A stretch of DNA of 24,589 nt from a virus, in the IMG/VR virus record IMGVR_UViG_3300020160_002474, positions 1-24,589 of that record; one strand, written 5' to 3'. A program made the translations under genes and the position numbers. A model generated the notes under the pieces. The model did not search any database and had not been told where the DNA came from. It saw only the letters and a list, made by a program, of their open reading frames with translations. Positions within the stretch are counted from its first letter, which is position 1, and each line of letters opens with the position of its first letter. This document shows positions 1 to 7,433 of this stretch, in pieces.

Positions 1-99
1 GACCTGCGGTGGCTCTGACCTGCGGTGGCTCTGACCTGCGGTGGCTCTGACCTGCGGTGGCTCTGACCTGCGGTGGCTCTGACCTGCGGTGGCTCTGAC
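1..99. repeat. Tandem 16-bp direct repeat, six perfect copies
   Basis: The unit GACCTGCGGTGGCTCT occurs six times without a mismatch (1-96), followed by the first three bases of a seventh copy. The array touches the window edge, so its true length is unknown. On the + strand every unit contains CTCTGA, which gives stops. Read on the minus strand the 16-nt period cycles through all three frames and gives an open Arg/Ala/Thr/Pro pattern, which I take as accidental. It lies about 0.5 kb before the terminase gene, so a packaging or replication iteron role is possible. A host intergenic repeat at a prophage edge is equally possible. Confidence 0.95.
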
Positions 100-245
100 A
101 AACCCCGCACGAAATATACCGAAGTGGAAACCGCCTCTTTACCCACCCACTCACCACCAGAAAAAATAAAAAACAAGAATTACTAGATTTTTCCGACGGA
201 ATTGCTACGCTGTGAAAGATGCCATTTTATGAAAGGGCGAATGAG
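100..245 (+). promoter_or_regulatory. A/T-rich leader before the first gene
   Basis: This stretch has no supported gene. It contains an A-rich tract and a T-run (about 160-192), the kind of sequence that can act as an upstream promoter element. No convincing -35/-10 pair is visible. TTTACC near 158 and TACTAG near 181 are weak candidates. A promoter for the late operon is expected somewhere before 246, and this is the only long non-coding stretch available in the window. Confidence 0.2.
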
Positions 246-482
246 ATGAAGCGAATGGAATTTAGGGTCCAGTTTGTAGTGGATCAGGTGACAGAGGATG
301 GCGCGGAGTCTTTGGTAGCGAAGTTGCTGGCAAAGACTGGATCTGCGAAGGTGAATGTTGTGGGTTTCAGTCGCGTTGGTCAGGAGACAGGCGTTGGCTT
401 TGTTCCGAGTTTATGGCGTGCGGCTCCGCAGCCTCTTTCTGATACGGTTTATTCGGTGACATCGGTTGACGAGACTGCGTAG
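246..482 (+). CDS. Small conserved-looking protein of unknown function
   Basis: The product is 78 residues with no family I recognise. It begins MKRMEFRVQFVV and has an alternating beta-strand-like N-terminal half (FRVQFVVDQV), then a helix-like AESLVAKLLAKTG and another strand (VNVVGF). This suggests a small alpha/beta fold. The ATG at 246 is preferred because AAAGGG sits about nine bases upstream; an ATG at 219 would add nine residues but has a purine run only two to four bases away. The gene is the first of the operon. A small terminase is often found here, but no helix-turn-helix is visible, so I do not call it that. Confidence 0.6.
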   Translation: MKRMEFRVQFVVDQVTEDGAESLVAKLLAKTGSAKVNVVGFSRVGQETGVGFVPSLWRAAPQPLSDTVYSVTSVDETA

Positions 483-566
483 GTAGAGTGAGACTTCCTG
501 CCTCGGAGATATGGAGAGCCCCGTGCGGTGACGCGCCCGCAGCACAGGAATGCAGGCAGGAGTTTT

Positions 567-1985
567 ATGTCGATTAACGTGAGTGTGAACCAGTGGAAAT
601 TGCTATCATGCCCTGCGGACTGGTGTTTATTTGGTGGTTCGGCGGGTGGCGGCAAGTCTTACGCATTGATTCTGGACATGCTGAGGCATTCGCAGGGTCC
701 GCATGCTCATAGGGACTTCCGTGGGAGTTTGTGGAGGCAGAGTTTTCCGCAGTTGAGTCAGCCTGGGGGGTTGATTGACAACACGAAGGACATATACGAG
801 AAGTTTGGGGCCCGGTACAACCACACGTCGAGCGAGCACAGGTTTCCGTGTGGAGCAAAAGTCAGTTTGAACACATTGCAGAACGTGAAGAAGATCGAGG
901 GTTATCTCGGCGCTCAGTTTGATGCGATTGGAATTGACGAGGCGAACCAGTTTTCGCAGAAGAACGTGTTATTTTTGTGGGGTCGATGCCGTTCGAAGTC
1001 TGGAATTCGTCCGACTTTGCGGATGTCGACGAATCCGGACAGGGATTCGTGGCTTTTCCCGGTGGTTCAGTGGTATTTGGACCGTGACGGGTATCCCGAT
1101 CCGGACAAGTCTGGTGTGATTCGGCATTTCCGTGTTGAGGACGGCCGGTTCAACTGGTACTCGGAGCCTCAGTTTGACGAGACGGGGGAGAAGTGCAGCA
1201 ACAGTTTCACGTTTATTCCGTCGAAGTTGACGGACAATACGCATTTGATGGAGAAGGACCCGGCCTATCGCCAGCGTCTCCTCCAGTTGCCGACGCAGGA
1301 GCGAGAGAGGTTTCTGCATGGCTCGTGGTTGGCGAGCAGCAACACGGACGTGGAGTGGCCGAGGGAGTTGTTCGTTGATGTGTCGATCCCGTTTGAGGAT
1401 TGGCCGATGCCGGAGCATGTAACGCAGAGTGTGCGGATGTTTTCGGTGGATCCGAGCAAGGGGCGGAACGAGAAGAAGGGCGACTACTCGTCGATTTGCT
1501 GTTTGATGCAGACGCGGGAGCTGAAATACGTGGACGCTGACCTGGCGCGACGGCCTCCGGGACAGATTGTGGAAGATTTGTTTCGGTTTTGTGAGCAGCC
1601 GCACCATCGGATCCGTTCGGGGGACCTGATTGGGATGGAATCGACGGCGTTTCAGGAGATTATGCACAATTTGGTGATGCAGTATGCGGCCGACCACCCG
1701 GAATATGCGTTGAGTCGGTATTTGCGAAGCGGGAACATCCTGATTCCTGTGCAGGACATGCTGAAGAAGGAGATGCGGATCCGTAGGCTCGATGGTCCGT
1801 TGAAAAGGCGAGAGTTTCGGTTCATGGACAATCCGGGCACGTCGTTGCTATTGAGTCAGTTGCGGAATTTCGATGGAATTCCGGGGGAAGGGAAGCACGA
1901 CGACGGCCCGGACAGTTTGGACATGTGTCAGCAGATGCCGACGTATTTGCATGATCATTACGAGAGACTGAGGGAGAAGAAGTGA
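567..1985 (+). CDS. Phage terminase large subunit (packaging ATPase and nuclease)
   Basis: This 472-residue protein is the motor that pumps DNA into the prohead and cuts the concatemer. The N-terminal ATPase shows Walker A GGSAGGGKS at residues 23-31, Walker B IGIDEA with D124/E125, and the coupling motif MSTNPD near 153-158. The C-terminal RNase H-like nuclease shows acidic residues in the usual order: D295 in FSVDPSKG, E358 in GMESTAF, and the D445/D446/D449 cluster in KHDDGPDSLD. The length is normal for the family. The ATG at 567 has AGGAG four bases upstream, so it is preferred to a GTG at 528 that adds 13 residues of poor quality. The stop overlaps the next ATG (TGATG), suggesting translational coupling. 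Confidence 0.95.
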   Translation: MSINVSVNQWKLLSCPADWCLFGGSAGGGKSYALILDMLRHSQGPHAHRDFRGSLWRQSFPQLSQPGGLIDNTKDIYEKFGARYNHTSSEHRFPCGAKVSLNTLQNVKKIEGYLGAQFDAIGIDEANQFSQKNVLFLWGRCRSKSGIRPTLRMSTNPDRDSWLFPVVQWYLDRDGYPDPDKSGVIRHFRVEDGRFNWYSEPQFDETGEKCSNSFTFIPSKLTDNTHLMEKDPAYRQRLLQLPTQERERFLHGSWLASSNTDVEWPRELFVDVSIPFEDWPMPEHVTQSVRMFSVDPSKGRNEKKGDYSSICCLMQTRELKYVDADLARRPPGQIVEDLFRFCEQPHHRIRSGDLIGMESTAFQEIMHNLVMQYAADHPEYALSRYLRSGNILIPVQDMLKKEMRIRRLDGPLKRREFRFMDNPGTSLLLSQLRNFDGIPGEGKHDDGPDSLDMCQQMPTYLHDHYERLREKK

Positions 1986-2176
1986 TGCCGCGACCATCTT
2001 GTAAGTCCTGTAGGCCGACTGTTGATGAGTTAGTGACGGAGATGATCCGTGTCCGGAGTTGGGTGATTGCTGTTGGCTTCTGGGAGGATCTGAGTTACCC
2101 GGGAGTGTTCTTTGGCTGTCGCAGCAACGGGGACGAAGATTTGATAAATCGTTTTGGATGGTTGCCGTCGACGTGA
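1985..2176 (+). CDS. Small protein with an N-terminal CxxC, unknown function
   Basis: This 63-residue protein starts MPRPSCKSCRPTVDELV, with a CxxC at positions 6-9, and ends in aromatic-rich sequence (VGFWEDLSYPGVFFG, NRFGWLPST). The ATG shares its A with the TGA of the terminase gene, and AGGGAG lies eight bases upstream, so translation is well supported. I do not recognise a family. Its place between terminase and portal, and its early CxxC, match the Cys-rich small proteins elsewhere in this operon. Being short, it could still be a chance frame. Confidence 0.55.
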   Translation: MPRPSCKSCRPTVDELVTEMIRVRSWVIAVGFWEDLSYPGVFFGCRSNGDEDLINRFGWLPST

Positions 2177-2227
2177 TAGCCTGCGGATGTGAGCGGACTG
2201 TTGCGATGGTGAAAGGGAATGATCACG

Positions 2228-3802
2228 ATGGCGAATTTTATTGACGGCGGCAGGGAACATTCGCTGGGGACGGCGTTGGAGCTGCTTTATGTGCAGATGA
2301 CGAAGGCTGCGCAGGGGATCGTCGAAGATCTCGGCATGGGCGGTGGCGGGGACATCGACGATCGGGATGTGCCGGGCGGTGAGGATCCGTTCGAGAAGGC
2401 CACGATCGACGATATCCGGGAGATGTTGGCGACTGGAGAGAGTTTGTCCTCGACGCCCTGGGGTGACAATGCGTCGGCGAACCGGATGTTTTACACGGTC
2501 GACACGGGGCATTCGTATTCGGTGAAACCGAAGCAGGGAATGGAGTCGAGCGGAGCGGTGGGCCGTGTTGAGACGTTCCTGAAGTCGTGGCTGAACGAGA
2601 ACGACTGGGCATCACGGCAGGGCGAGGTTTCACTGCGGTTGGATAAACACGGAGAGTGTCTTGACCTGCTCTACTACGATCCGGATGGGATGCTAAGAAC
2701 GTCGTTCGTTGAGCCCTCTGACCTTGACGAAGACCCGAACAGTTTGTTCTTCAAGGACGAAGAATCGGACAAACCGTACATCGACAATCTCGGCGTCCGA
2801 CGAACCAATGATATTCGCAATTTAACGGTGGCGTTTTTTGTAGACGGCGGCGGTAAGGGGCAGTGGATTGGAGATCTGCGGTACAATACAAAATCGACAG
2901 GCCTTGCCAATTGGGCGGCGAATTCGCGGGATTTGCGGTGTCTGGTGAATTGCCGGCGGCGGAACGTCTTGTCGGTGGATCCGAGAGGGAAGACGTTCTT
3001 TTGGAACGTCCGGCAGGAGTTGAAGTGGTCGAAGACGCTGTTGAGCAATCTGATGCGGATTTCTTCGTTCCAGGCTTCGTTTGGCGCGATCCGGACGATA
3101 TCGCAGGCTGTTGGTCCGGATGCAGTCAAGAGCTTTCTGGCGACGAGTCAGAGTGGCTCGAAGGACAGCACGCCGGAGCAGATGGGGTTTCCTGCGCCGT
3201 CGGTTGTGACGATCCCGAGCACGGTGAAGTATGAGTTTCCGGAGACAGGAGCGGGGCAGTCGAACCACATCGAGGTTTTGGTGCAGTTACTGCGGGCGTG
3301 TGCGAGCGGGATGAAGCTGCCGGAGTTCATGCTGACGGCGAACGTGAGTGAAGGGAATTTTGCGAGCACGCTGGTAAGTGAAGGCCCGTTTCACAAAGCG
3401 ATGCGGAGGAGTCAGGACCAGATGGTCCGTGAGGACCGGATGGTAATTCATCAGGCCTTGATGTACGCGGCGCAGAGCGGCTCGTTTGATCTGTCGGTTG
3501 ATGATGTGATGTCGGTGAACGTCGAGGTGAAGCCTCCGCGTGTGCAGACACGCAACCGGATGGAGGATTTTGAGATCGGGTACAAGTTGTGGGAGGGATC
3601 ACTGCTGGACGGAAAGCAGTTGATGGCTCAAGAGGGTTTTGAGTTCGACCAGTCTCAGCCGCAGGTGAGATCTGAGAGGGACGAGGAAATTTCTCCGCCG
3701 ATGATTGCAAAGGTTCCTGTGACAGGCCCTGCTCCGGATGCTAAAGGCGATCCGATGAAGGAAAAGGGCGTATCGAAGGGCGATCCAACGAAAACCGTGT
3801 AA
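2228..3802 (+). CDS. Phage portal protein
   Basis: This 524-residue protein is called portal from its size, its position directly after terminase and before the protease/scaffold gene, and its sequence layout. The layout is a long alpha/beta N-terminal half, then a helical stretch with LVQLLRACASGMKLPEFML followed by NVSEGNFASTLVSEGPFH. That arrangement resembles the stem and wing region of siphovirus portals, where a Gly-rich segment precedes a long helix contacting DNA. Portals form the 12-fold ring through which DNA enters and to which the neck binds. The C-terminal 25 residues are a Lys/Gly/Asp/Pro-rich tail with a repeated KGDP. Start choice: GAAAGGGA is nine bases before the ATG at 2228 but only one base before the ATG at 2219. 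Confidence 0.8.
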   Translation: MANFIDGGREHSLGTALELLYVQMTKAAQGIVEDLGMGGGGDIDDRDVPGGEDPFEKATIDDIREMLATGESLSSTPWGDNASANRMFYTVDTGHSYSVKPKQGMESSGAVGRVETFLKSWLNENDWASRQGEVSLRLDKHGECLDLLYYDPDGMLRTSFVEPSDLDEDPNSLFFKDEESDKPYIDNLGVRRTNDIRNLTVAFFVDGGGKGQWIGDLRYNTKSTGLANWAANSRDLRCLVNCRRRNVLSVDPRGKTFFWNVRQELKWSKTLLSNLMRISSFQASFGAIRTISQAVGPDAVKSFLATSQSGSKDSTPEQMGFPAPSVVTIPSTVKYEFPETGAGQSNHIEVLVQLLRACASGMKLPEFMLTANVSEGNFASTLVSEGPFHKAMRRSQDQMVREDRMVIHQALMYAAQSGSFDLSVDDVMSVNVEVKPPRVQTRNRMEDFEIGYKLWEGSLLDGKQLMAQEGFEFDQSQPQVRSERDEEISPPMIAKVPVTGPAPDAKGDPMKEKGVSKGDPTKTV

Positions 3803-3858
3803 TTCCTGAAAAAAGGTTTTGGTGAGATTGGGTTTACAATTACAAACAGGAGACAGAC

Positions 3859-3951
3859 ATGTGTAATTGCTGGAAAAACAAGAAACCGAAGGAAACGCAG
3901 ACGACAGCGGCAAATCCTCCGGCTGGAACAAAAAGCGGAACGAATAAATGA
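3859..3951 (+). CDS. 30-residue micro-protein with CNC near its N-terminus
   Basis: A very short frame starts MCNCWKNKKPKETQTTAANP and ends with a TGA that overlaps the next ATG (ATGA). An excellent ribosome site, AGGAG, lies six bases before the ATG, better than those of most genes here. The peptide has two Cys at positions 2 and 4, then a Lys/Thr/Ala/Pro-rich, probably unstructured tail. I know no family for it. It may simply recruit ribosomes to the coupled protease/scaffold gene, or it may be a small virion or metal-binding peptide. Evidence for translation is good; evidence for function is absent. Confidence 0.6.
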   Translation: MCNCWKNKKPKETQTTAANPPAGTKSGTNK

Positions 3952-4862
3952 GCGGAATTTACACTGTTGATGCGTTTGAGCAGGTTGATGTCACGGAAGC
4001 GGAAGCTGGCGTGTTGAAGAACGTCAAGTTGTTGGGCCTCCGGTCGAAGAACCGGCGAACGTATGACACAGAGGGGGTCCGTAACACTGCGCCAAAGAAA
4101 CTGACTGGTGCGAGGATTTTTCTGGATCATCCAGCGGATCCGGCTGCGACTCGACAGTACAGGGACTCGTTCGGGGTTGTTGAGAGTGTGGAGTATCGCC
4201 CGGGACAGGGGTACTTTGGGGCGATCAAATACAATCCGGAACATCCGCTGGCGAAAAAGTTCGCCTGGGACGTGAAGAACGTACCGAAGACGTTCGGCAT
4301 GAGCATTAACGGGGTGATCAAGTCTGGATCTCGCAATTCGGACGGCGATGTTGTTGTCGAGTCTCTCGAAGAGATTCGTTCGGTTGACGTGGTGACTCGC
4401 CCCGGCACAGCCGAGGGTATTTTCGAGGAAGAGGATATGACAAAGGTTGATGAGAAGGCGAATCAGGACGCCAAAGAAGCGGAAACACTTCGTGGTGAGT
4501 TGAAGCAGGCTCTGGAAGAGCTTGCTGCAGTCCGCAAGGAAGCTGCAGAACGAAAAGACCGTGCCGAGGTGTCTGAGGCGTTTGGTGCGATCCTGAAGGA
4601 GACGACGATCGCTCAGGACCTGCAGAAAGAGATTGTTGAATGTGCGTGCCAGTTGGCCGGTGATCAGCGAGAGAAGTTCAAGGGCGTGATGTCGAAGATC
4701 GCTCCGCTGTTCAAGGTCGTGGACGATTCGGAGTTTGACGGCGAAGGTGATTCGCAGACGGAAGAGTCTGAACAGGAGAAGCCTGCTCCTCGTGTTGGAT
4801 CCGGCGGTCGGTCGGCAAAGGGTGGGTACAGCCTACTGGAGAGTCTTGGTCTGGGGAAATAG
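3948..4862 (+). CDS. Prohead maturation protease fused to a scaffold-like domain
   Basis: This 304-residue protein has two parts. Residues 1 to about 160 resemble the HK97-type (S78) prohead protease fold: LDHPAD gives candidate catalytic H61, FGMSINGV gives candidate S119, and LEEIRSVDVVTRPG gives candidate E142, in the usual His-Ser-Glu order. Residues 164-304 form an acidic, Lys/Glu/Ala-rich predicted coiled coil (ETLRGELKQALEELAAVRKE), as expected of an internal scaffold, ending in a Gly/Ser-rich tail. The protease would cleave scaffold and capsid N-termini during head maturation. It starts inside the stop of the micro-gene (ATGA). The catalytic assignment is by motif only. Confidence 0.8.
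   Translation: MSGIYTVDAFEQVDVTEAEAGVLKNVKLLGLRSKNRRTYDTEGVRNTAPKKLTGARIFLDHPADPAATRQYRDSFGVVESVEYRPGQGYFGAIKYNPEHPLAKKFAWDVKNVPKTFGMSINGVIKSGSRNSDGDVVVESLEEIRSVDVVTRPGTAEGIFEEEDMTKVDEKANQDAKEAETLRGELKQALEELAAVRKEAAERKDRAEVSEAFGAILKETTIAQDLQKEIVECACQLAGDQREKFKGVMSKIAPLFKVVDDSEFDGEGDSQTEESEQEKPAPRVGSGGRSAKGGYSLLESLGLGK
4437..4862 (+). CDS. Nested in-frame scaffold protein (internal start)
   Basis: The protease gene has an internal in-frame ATG at 4437 (residue 164), exactly at the border between protease and coiled-coil domains. It is preceded by GAGGAAGAGG (4425-4434), whose AGGA lies seven bases from the ATG. This would make a free 141-residue scaffold starting MTKVDEKANQDAKEAETL. Phage lambda does the same with gene C and its nested scaffold Nu3. 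I infer that free scaffold is made here in excess over protease. The GAGGAAGAGG also encodes Glu-rich residues (FEEED), so the match to a ribosome site could be partly chance. Confidence 0.6.
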   Translation: MTKVDEKANQDAKEAETLRGELKQALEELAAVRKEAAERKDRAEVSEAFGAILKETTIAQDLQKEIVECACQLAGDQREKFKGVMSKIAPLFKVVDDSEFDGEGDSQTEESEQEKPAPRVGSGGRSAKGGYSLLESLGLGK

Positions 4863-4919
4863 TCCGCTGTGACGTTTCTGTTGTGTTTTTGTGGTTTGTT
4901 TTTTGAATGGAGAGCAGAA

Positions 4920-5450
4920 ATGCCGCAGTGTTTTGATTGCATGTACCAGCAGGGTCACTACGGGAACGGCGTGATTGAAGTTCGTCACATGAACGTGCCG
5001 GATCCTGCTGTTGATATTTGTCCCGGCGACTTCCTGACCTCGCAGGCCTTGATGACCAGCGAGAAAGAGGCGGTACTGATCTCGTCGGTTGCTTGGGACA
5101 CGAATCTGGCGACGACTCAGGAGAACGCGAAGCTCGTTTTCGAGGGTGTGTCTGCCGGCGAGTACGAAGCGAATGCCTGCATTGAGCAGGAACCGACGAT
5201 GCCGTACTGGAAGTATCGTCAGGGTACTGGATTCGCTCGGTCCTACGAGATTGTTGACGCCACAGGAGCTGCTGAACCGTCGACTTGGTTGGAAGGTCAG
5301 GGATTTACGTTCGGAAAGAATTCTTCGAGCAATGCTCTTGTGAACAACAAGATCCAGATGACCAGCAATTCGGATCTGATTGTTTTCCGTGCGATTGCCA
5401 GCAGCGGTCCAACCGCCACGGCTCGGGCGATGGTTGAATTTGCTGAGTGA
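4920..5450 (+). CDS. Probable head decoration or capsid-associated protein
   Basis: This 176-residue protein lies between scaffold and major capsid genes, where siphoviruses usually encode the capsid decoration protein. It starts MPQCFDCMYQQGHYGNG, with CxxC at residues 4-7. It continues with beta-rich sequence (VDICPGDFL, AVLISSVAW, KLVFEGVSAGEY) and ends LIVFRAIASSGPTATARAMV. The ATG at 4920 has GGAGAG five bases upstream; a GTG at 4869 would add a hydrophobic leader encoded by T-rich DNA and is less likely. No clear family is recognised, so the role rests on position and fold style. Confidence 0.6.
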   Translation: MPQCFDCMYQQGHYGNGVIEVRHMNVPDPAVDICPGDFLTSQALMTSEKEAVLISSVAWDTNLATTQENAKLVFEGVSAGEYEANACIEQEPTMPYWKYRQGTGFARSYEIVDATGAAEPSTWLEGQGFTFGKNSSSNALVNNKIQMTSNSDLIVFRAIASSGPTATARAMVEFAE

Positions 5451-5508
5451 TTGACTTCTCGGTTTGATTTCTGTTTTTTCGGCCGAGAGGCCTTGGGAGT
5501 GTAGGAAG

Positions 5509-6699
5509 ATGCCAGACAAGGGTTTGACACAGAGGTTGGTAAAGGAAATCAAGAAGCATGGCGAAAATGCTCTTGAGCAGTTGGATGCGGCGCTGAAGTC
5601 GAAGCAGATTGGCTGGAAAGAGATCGACTTTACGGCGGCTCTTGAATCCGACTTTGGGCCCGACATGAAGGGAAAAGTCATGCGGATGGGTGATGACGCG
5701 ATTGAAGCGGTCATCACCAGCGGGACATTCAACAAAATGATCCCTCGCGTGATTCGGACTGCCTTGGCGGAGAATCCCAAAGAGCAGTACAAGATGTCTG
5801 CCGTCGTCCCGGTGGAAACCAAAGGCGAGTGCGAAGACAGCACGGAAGATCACGGCGTGTTTTCGGATCCTGAAGTTCAGGAAATCGGAGAACTGGAGAA
5901 GCCTCCGCTGTTCGGCGTTGCGACAGACTACATGAAGCACCCGAAGGGTCGGATGAGCGGTCTTTCGTTGGCGTTCACCCGTGAAGCGTTGTGCCGGGAC
6001 CCGAACAGTTTCATCCAGAAGCAGGTTCCGAAGATCGCGGACGCCCACAATCAGTACAAGGAGAACAAAATCCTTGACACGTTCATTGGGTATCTGCAGA
6101 CGTTCAATCGATCTGGAACGGCGTACAGTACCTACTACTCGGCTTCCGGAACTTCATTTCCGAGTGGTGGTCCTTGGGTGAATGCGGCATATAATAATTT
6201 CCTGTGCAGCAATGACCTGCAGTCTTTGCGGAACATGTTCTACGATCATCGTGACATGGTTCATGGCCGGCCGATCGAGATCGATACCGACAATCTTACC
6301 TTGCTGACCAGCAAGCAGAACGCGGATAGAATTCGTCCGTTGCTGCTTGCATCGGCAATTGAGAACGACGCGGATTGTTCTGGTGGAGAAAATCGCAAGT
6401 ACATCATGACGGCGGAAGTCGCCAACGGCATGACGTTCGACCTGATGTCGTATCAGCGGTTTGTTGATCGGATCAAACTTCGGTACGGAGTGAGTGCGTC
6501 TAACGCTCAACAGTGGTGGTGGGCTGGGCGTATTCCGGAGTTCATCAGTTGGGTGTCTCAGATCTCTCCAACCGTTACCCGATGTCCTCTTGGTGCTGAA
6601 GAATGCCAGCGAAGAGTTGTCGCACTTTACACCAGCGTCAGCAAGGGGTATGCTTATATCACGAACCAGTATGCAGGCGTGATGCTCGAACCAGACTAA
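5509..6699 (+). CDS. Major capsid protein
   Basis: This 396-residue protein is called the major capsid protein from its length, its position after protease/scaffold and decoration genes, and the strong terminator that follows it, a common arrangement for the most abundant virion protein. The N-terminal about 55 residues are charged and helical, like a scaffold-like delta domain removed by the protease. The middle contains E/P-rich loops and many aromatic residues, and the C-terminus ends in VSKGYAYITNQYAGVMLEPD. No diagnostic motif can be read by eye. Start: GGGAG is nine bases before the ATG at 5509, with a closer AGGA; a TTG at 5464 would add 15 poor residues. Confidence 0.75.
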   Translation: MPDKGLTQRLVKEIKKHGENALEQLDAALKSKQIGWKEIDFTAALESDFGPDMKGKVMRMGDDAIEAVITSGTFNKMIPRVIRTALAENPKEQYKMSAVVPVETKGECEDSTEDHGVFSDPEVQEIGELEKPPLFGVATDYMKHPKGRMSGLSLAFTREALCRDPNSFIQKQVPKIADAHNQYKENKILDTFIGYLQTFNRSGTAYSTYYSASGTSFPSGGPWVNAAYNNFLCSNDLQSLRNMFYDHRDMVHGRPIEIDTDNLTLLTSKQNADRIRPLLLASAIENDADCSGGENRKYIMTAEVANGMTFDLMSYQRFVDRIKLRYGVSASNAQQWWWAGRIPEFISWVSQISPTVTRCPLGAEECQRRVVALYTSVSKGYAYITNQYAGVMLEPD

Positions 6700-6737
6700 T
6701 CGGCTGATCGGAAACGAACAGACATGAAGTCAGTAGG

Positions 6738-6771
6738 AACGGCCATGCCTTGCATGGCCGTTTTCTTTTTT
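6738..6771 (+). terminator. Strong intrinsic terminator after the capsid gene
   Basis: AACGGCCATGC and GCATGGCCGTT form a perfect 11-bp stem around a 3-base loop (CTT), followed by TTCTTTTTT. It lies 38 bases past the capsid stop. Because more late genes follow in the same direction with no obvious promoter, it probably lowers rather than abolishes downstream transcription, favouring capsid mRNA. Confidence 0.93.
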
Positions 6772-6788
6772 GGCGTGAAAGAAATAAA

Positions 6789-7112
6789 ATGTCAAGTGGG
6801 TATGATGATCTGGAAAAGGTTGATCAGGCTGAGTCTGTGTTGCTGAGCAGCAAATCGAAGATTTGGCTGATTCGGATGCCCGGCGGTCCCTTGAAGGTCG
6901 TGAAGAGCGTAAAGCAGCCTTTGACTGTTGAGCAGGCGAAGGCTGTGTATCGGAAGTCTGTGAACTGCCTTGCTTCTGAATGCGACGTTGATCGAGAGTT
7001 GGAATGGCCTGAACTGAAGCCGATTGATGAAGTCACTCTGGTGCAGCGATACCCGTTCCTGATTGAGATTTCAGAAGTCACGAAGAAGCCGCGAGCCCTT
7101 GTGGAGTGCTGA
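6789..7112 (+). CDS. Small head-completion-region protein, unknown function
   Basis: This 107-residue protein starts MSSGYDDLEKVDQAESVLL. It is an alpha/beta sequence with a central helix (VEQAKAVYRKSVNCLA) and ends in ISEVTKKPRALVEC. I recognise no family. It directly follows the capsid terminator and precedes neck-type genes, so an accessory role in head completion is inferred from position only. Its ATG is 17 bases past the terminator T-run and has only a weak GAAAG purine site. A TTG at 6750 lies inside the terminator stem and is not credible as the start. Confidence 0.65.
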   Translation: MSSGYDDLEKVDQAESVLLSSKSKIWLIRMPGGPLKVVKSVKQPLTVEQAKAVYRKSVNCLASECDVDRELEWPELKPIDEVTLVQRYPFLIEISEVTKKPRALVEC

Positions 7113-7115
7113 GCC

Positions 7116-7433
7116 ATGGCGTCCTGCCTGACGTGTGCGGAACTGGAAGCGAAGATCTGCTCCCTGGCTGAAGAGATGGCCACTGATCCGGGCTGCGCAG
7201 GACACAAGGTTGTTGAGTCCGGGATCTCGTTTGATTACACGTCGCAGTTGATGGCAAAGCGAGAGGCCTTGTCGGTGTATCGGCAGATGTGGACCGACAA
7301 GAAGTGTGGCGACACGAACGAGGGCGGGATTTACGAGTTCGTCCATATTGCTTGCACAAAGCCAGTGGACTGTGTTGGCAGCAGTTGCAGGACGCGACAT
7401 AGCCAGAGGAAGCACCGGAGGTATTACCGATGA
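7116..7433 (+). CDS. Probable head-tail joining protein, Cys-rich
   Basis: This 105-residue protein starts MASCLTCAELEAKICSLAEE, with a CxxC at residues 4-7, then a helix, a VVESGISFDYTS segment and a second helix (LMAKREALSVYRQMW). The helix-strand-helix order, with a beta hairpin before a long helix, recalls gpW-type head-joining proteins, although it is longer because of a C-terminal Cys/Arg-rich tail ending TRHSQRKHRRYYR. The family match is by layout, not by motif. It overlaps the next gene by ATGA and sits where neck proteins are expected. Confidence 0.6.
   Translation: MASCLTCAELEAKICSLAEEMATDPGCAGHKVVESGISFDYTSQLMAKREALSVYRQMWTDKKCGDTNEGGIYEFVHIACTKPVDCVGSSCRTRHSQRKHRRYYR

Noticed and set aside
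1-99. CRISPR array
   Set aside because: The repeats are directly adjacent, with no spacers, and only 16 bp long.
219-245. ATG at 219 as the start of the first gene
   Set aside because: The nearest purine run is only two to four bases away, while the ATG at 246 has AAAGGG at proper spacing.
969-1697. 242-codon minus-strand frame
   Set aside because: It covers the nuclease half of the terminase gene, which has clear motifs; the Arg/His/Pro-rich translation is typical of a shadow.
2863-3234. 123-codon + strand frame inside portal
   Set aside because: Gly/Glu/Val-rich off-frame reading of a G-rich gene; no ribosome site and no gap in portal to explain.
5481-5500. Terminator before the capsid gene (GGCC-GAGA-GGCC with T-run)
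   Set aside because: The stem is only four pairs and the T-run is upstream, not downstream.
4833-5843. 336-codon open frame on the minus strand
   Set aside because: It lies over the decoration and capsid genes, has Ser/Arg/Leu-rich shadow composition and no ribosome site, and nothing else in the window is on that strand.
5305-6048. 247-codon minus-strand frame
   Set aside because: It is opposite the decoration-protein 3-prime end and the capsid gene start, with no supporting signals.
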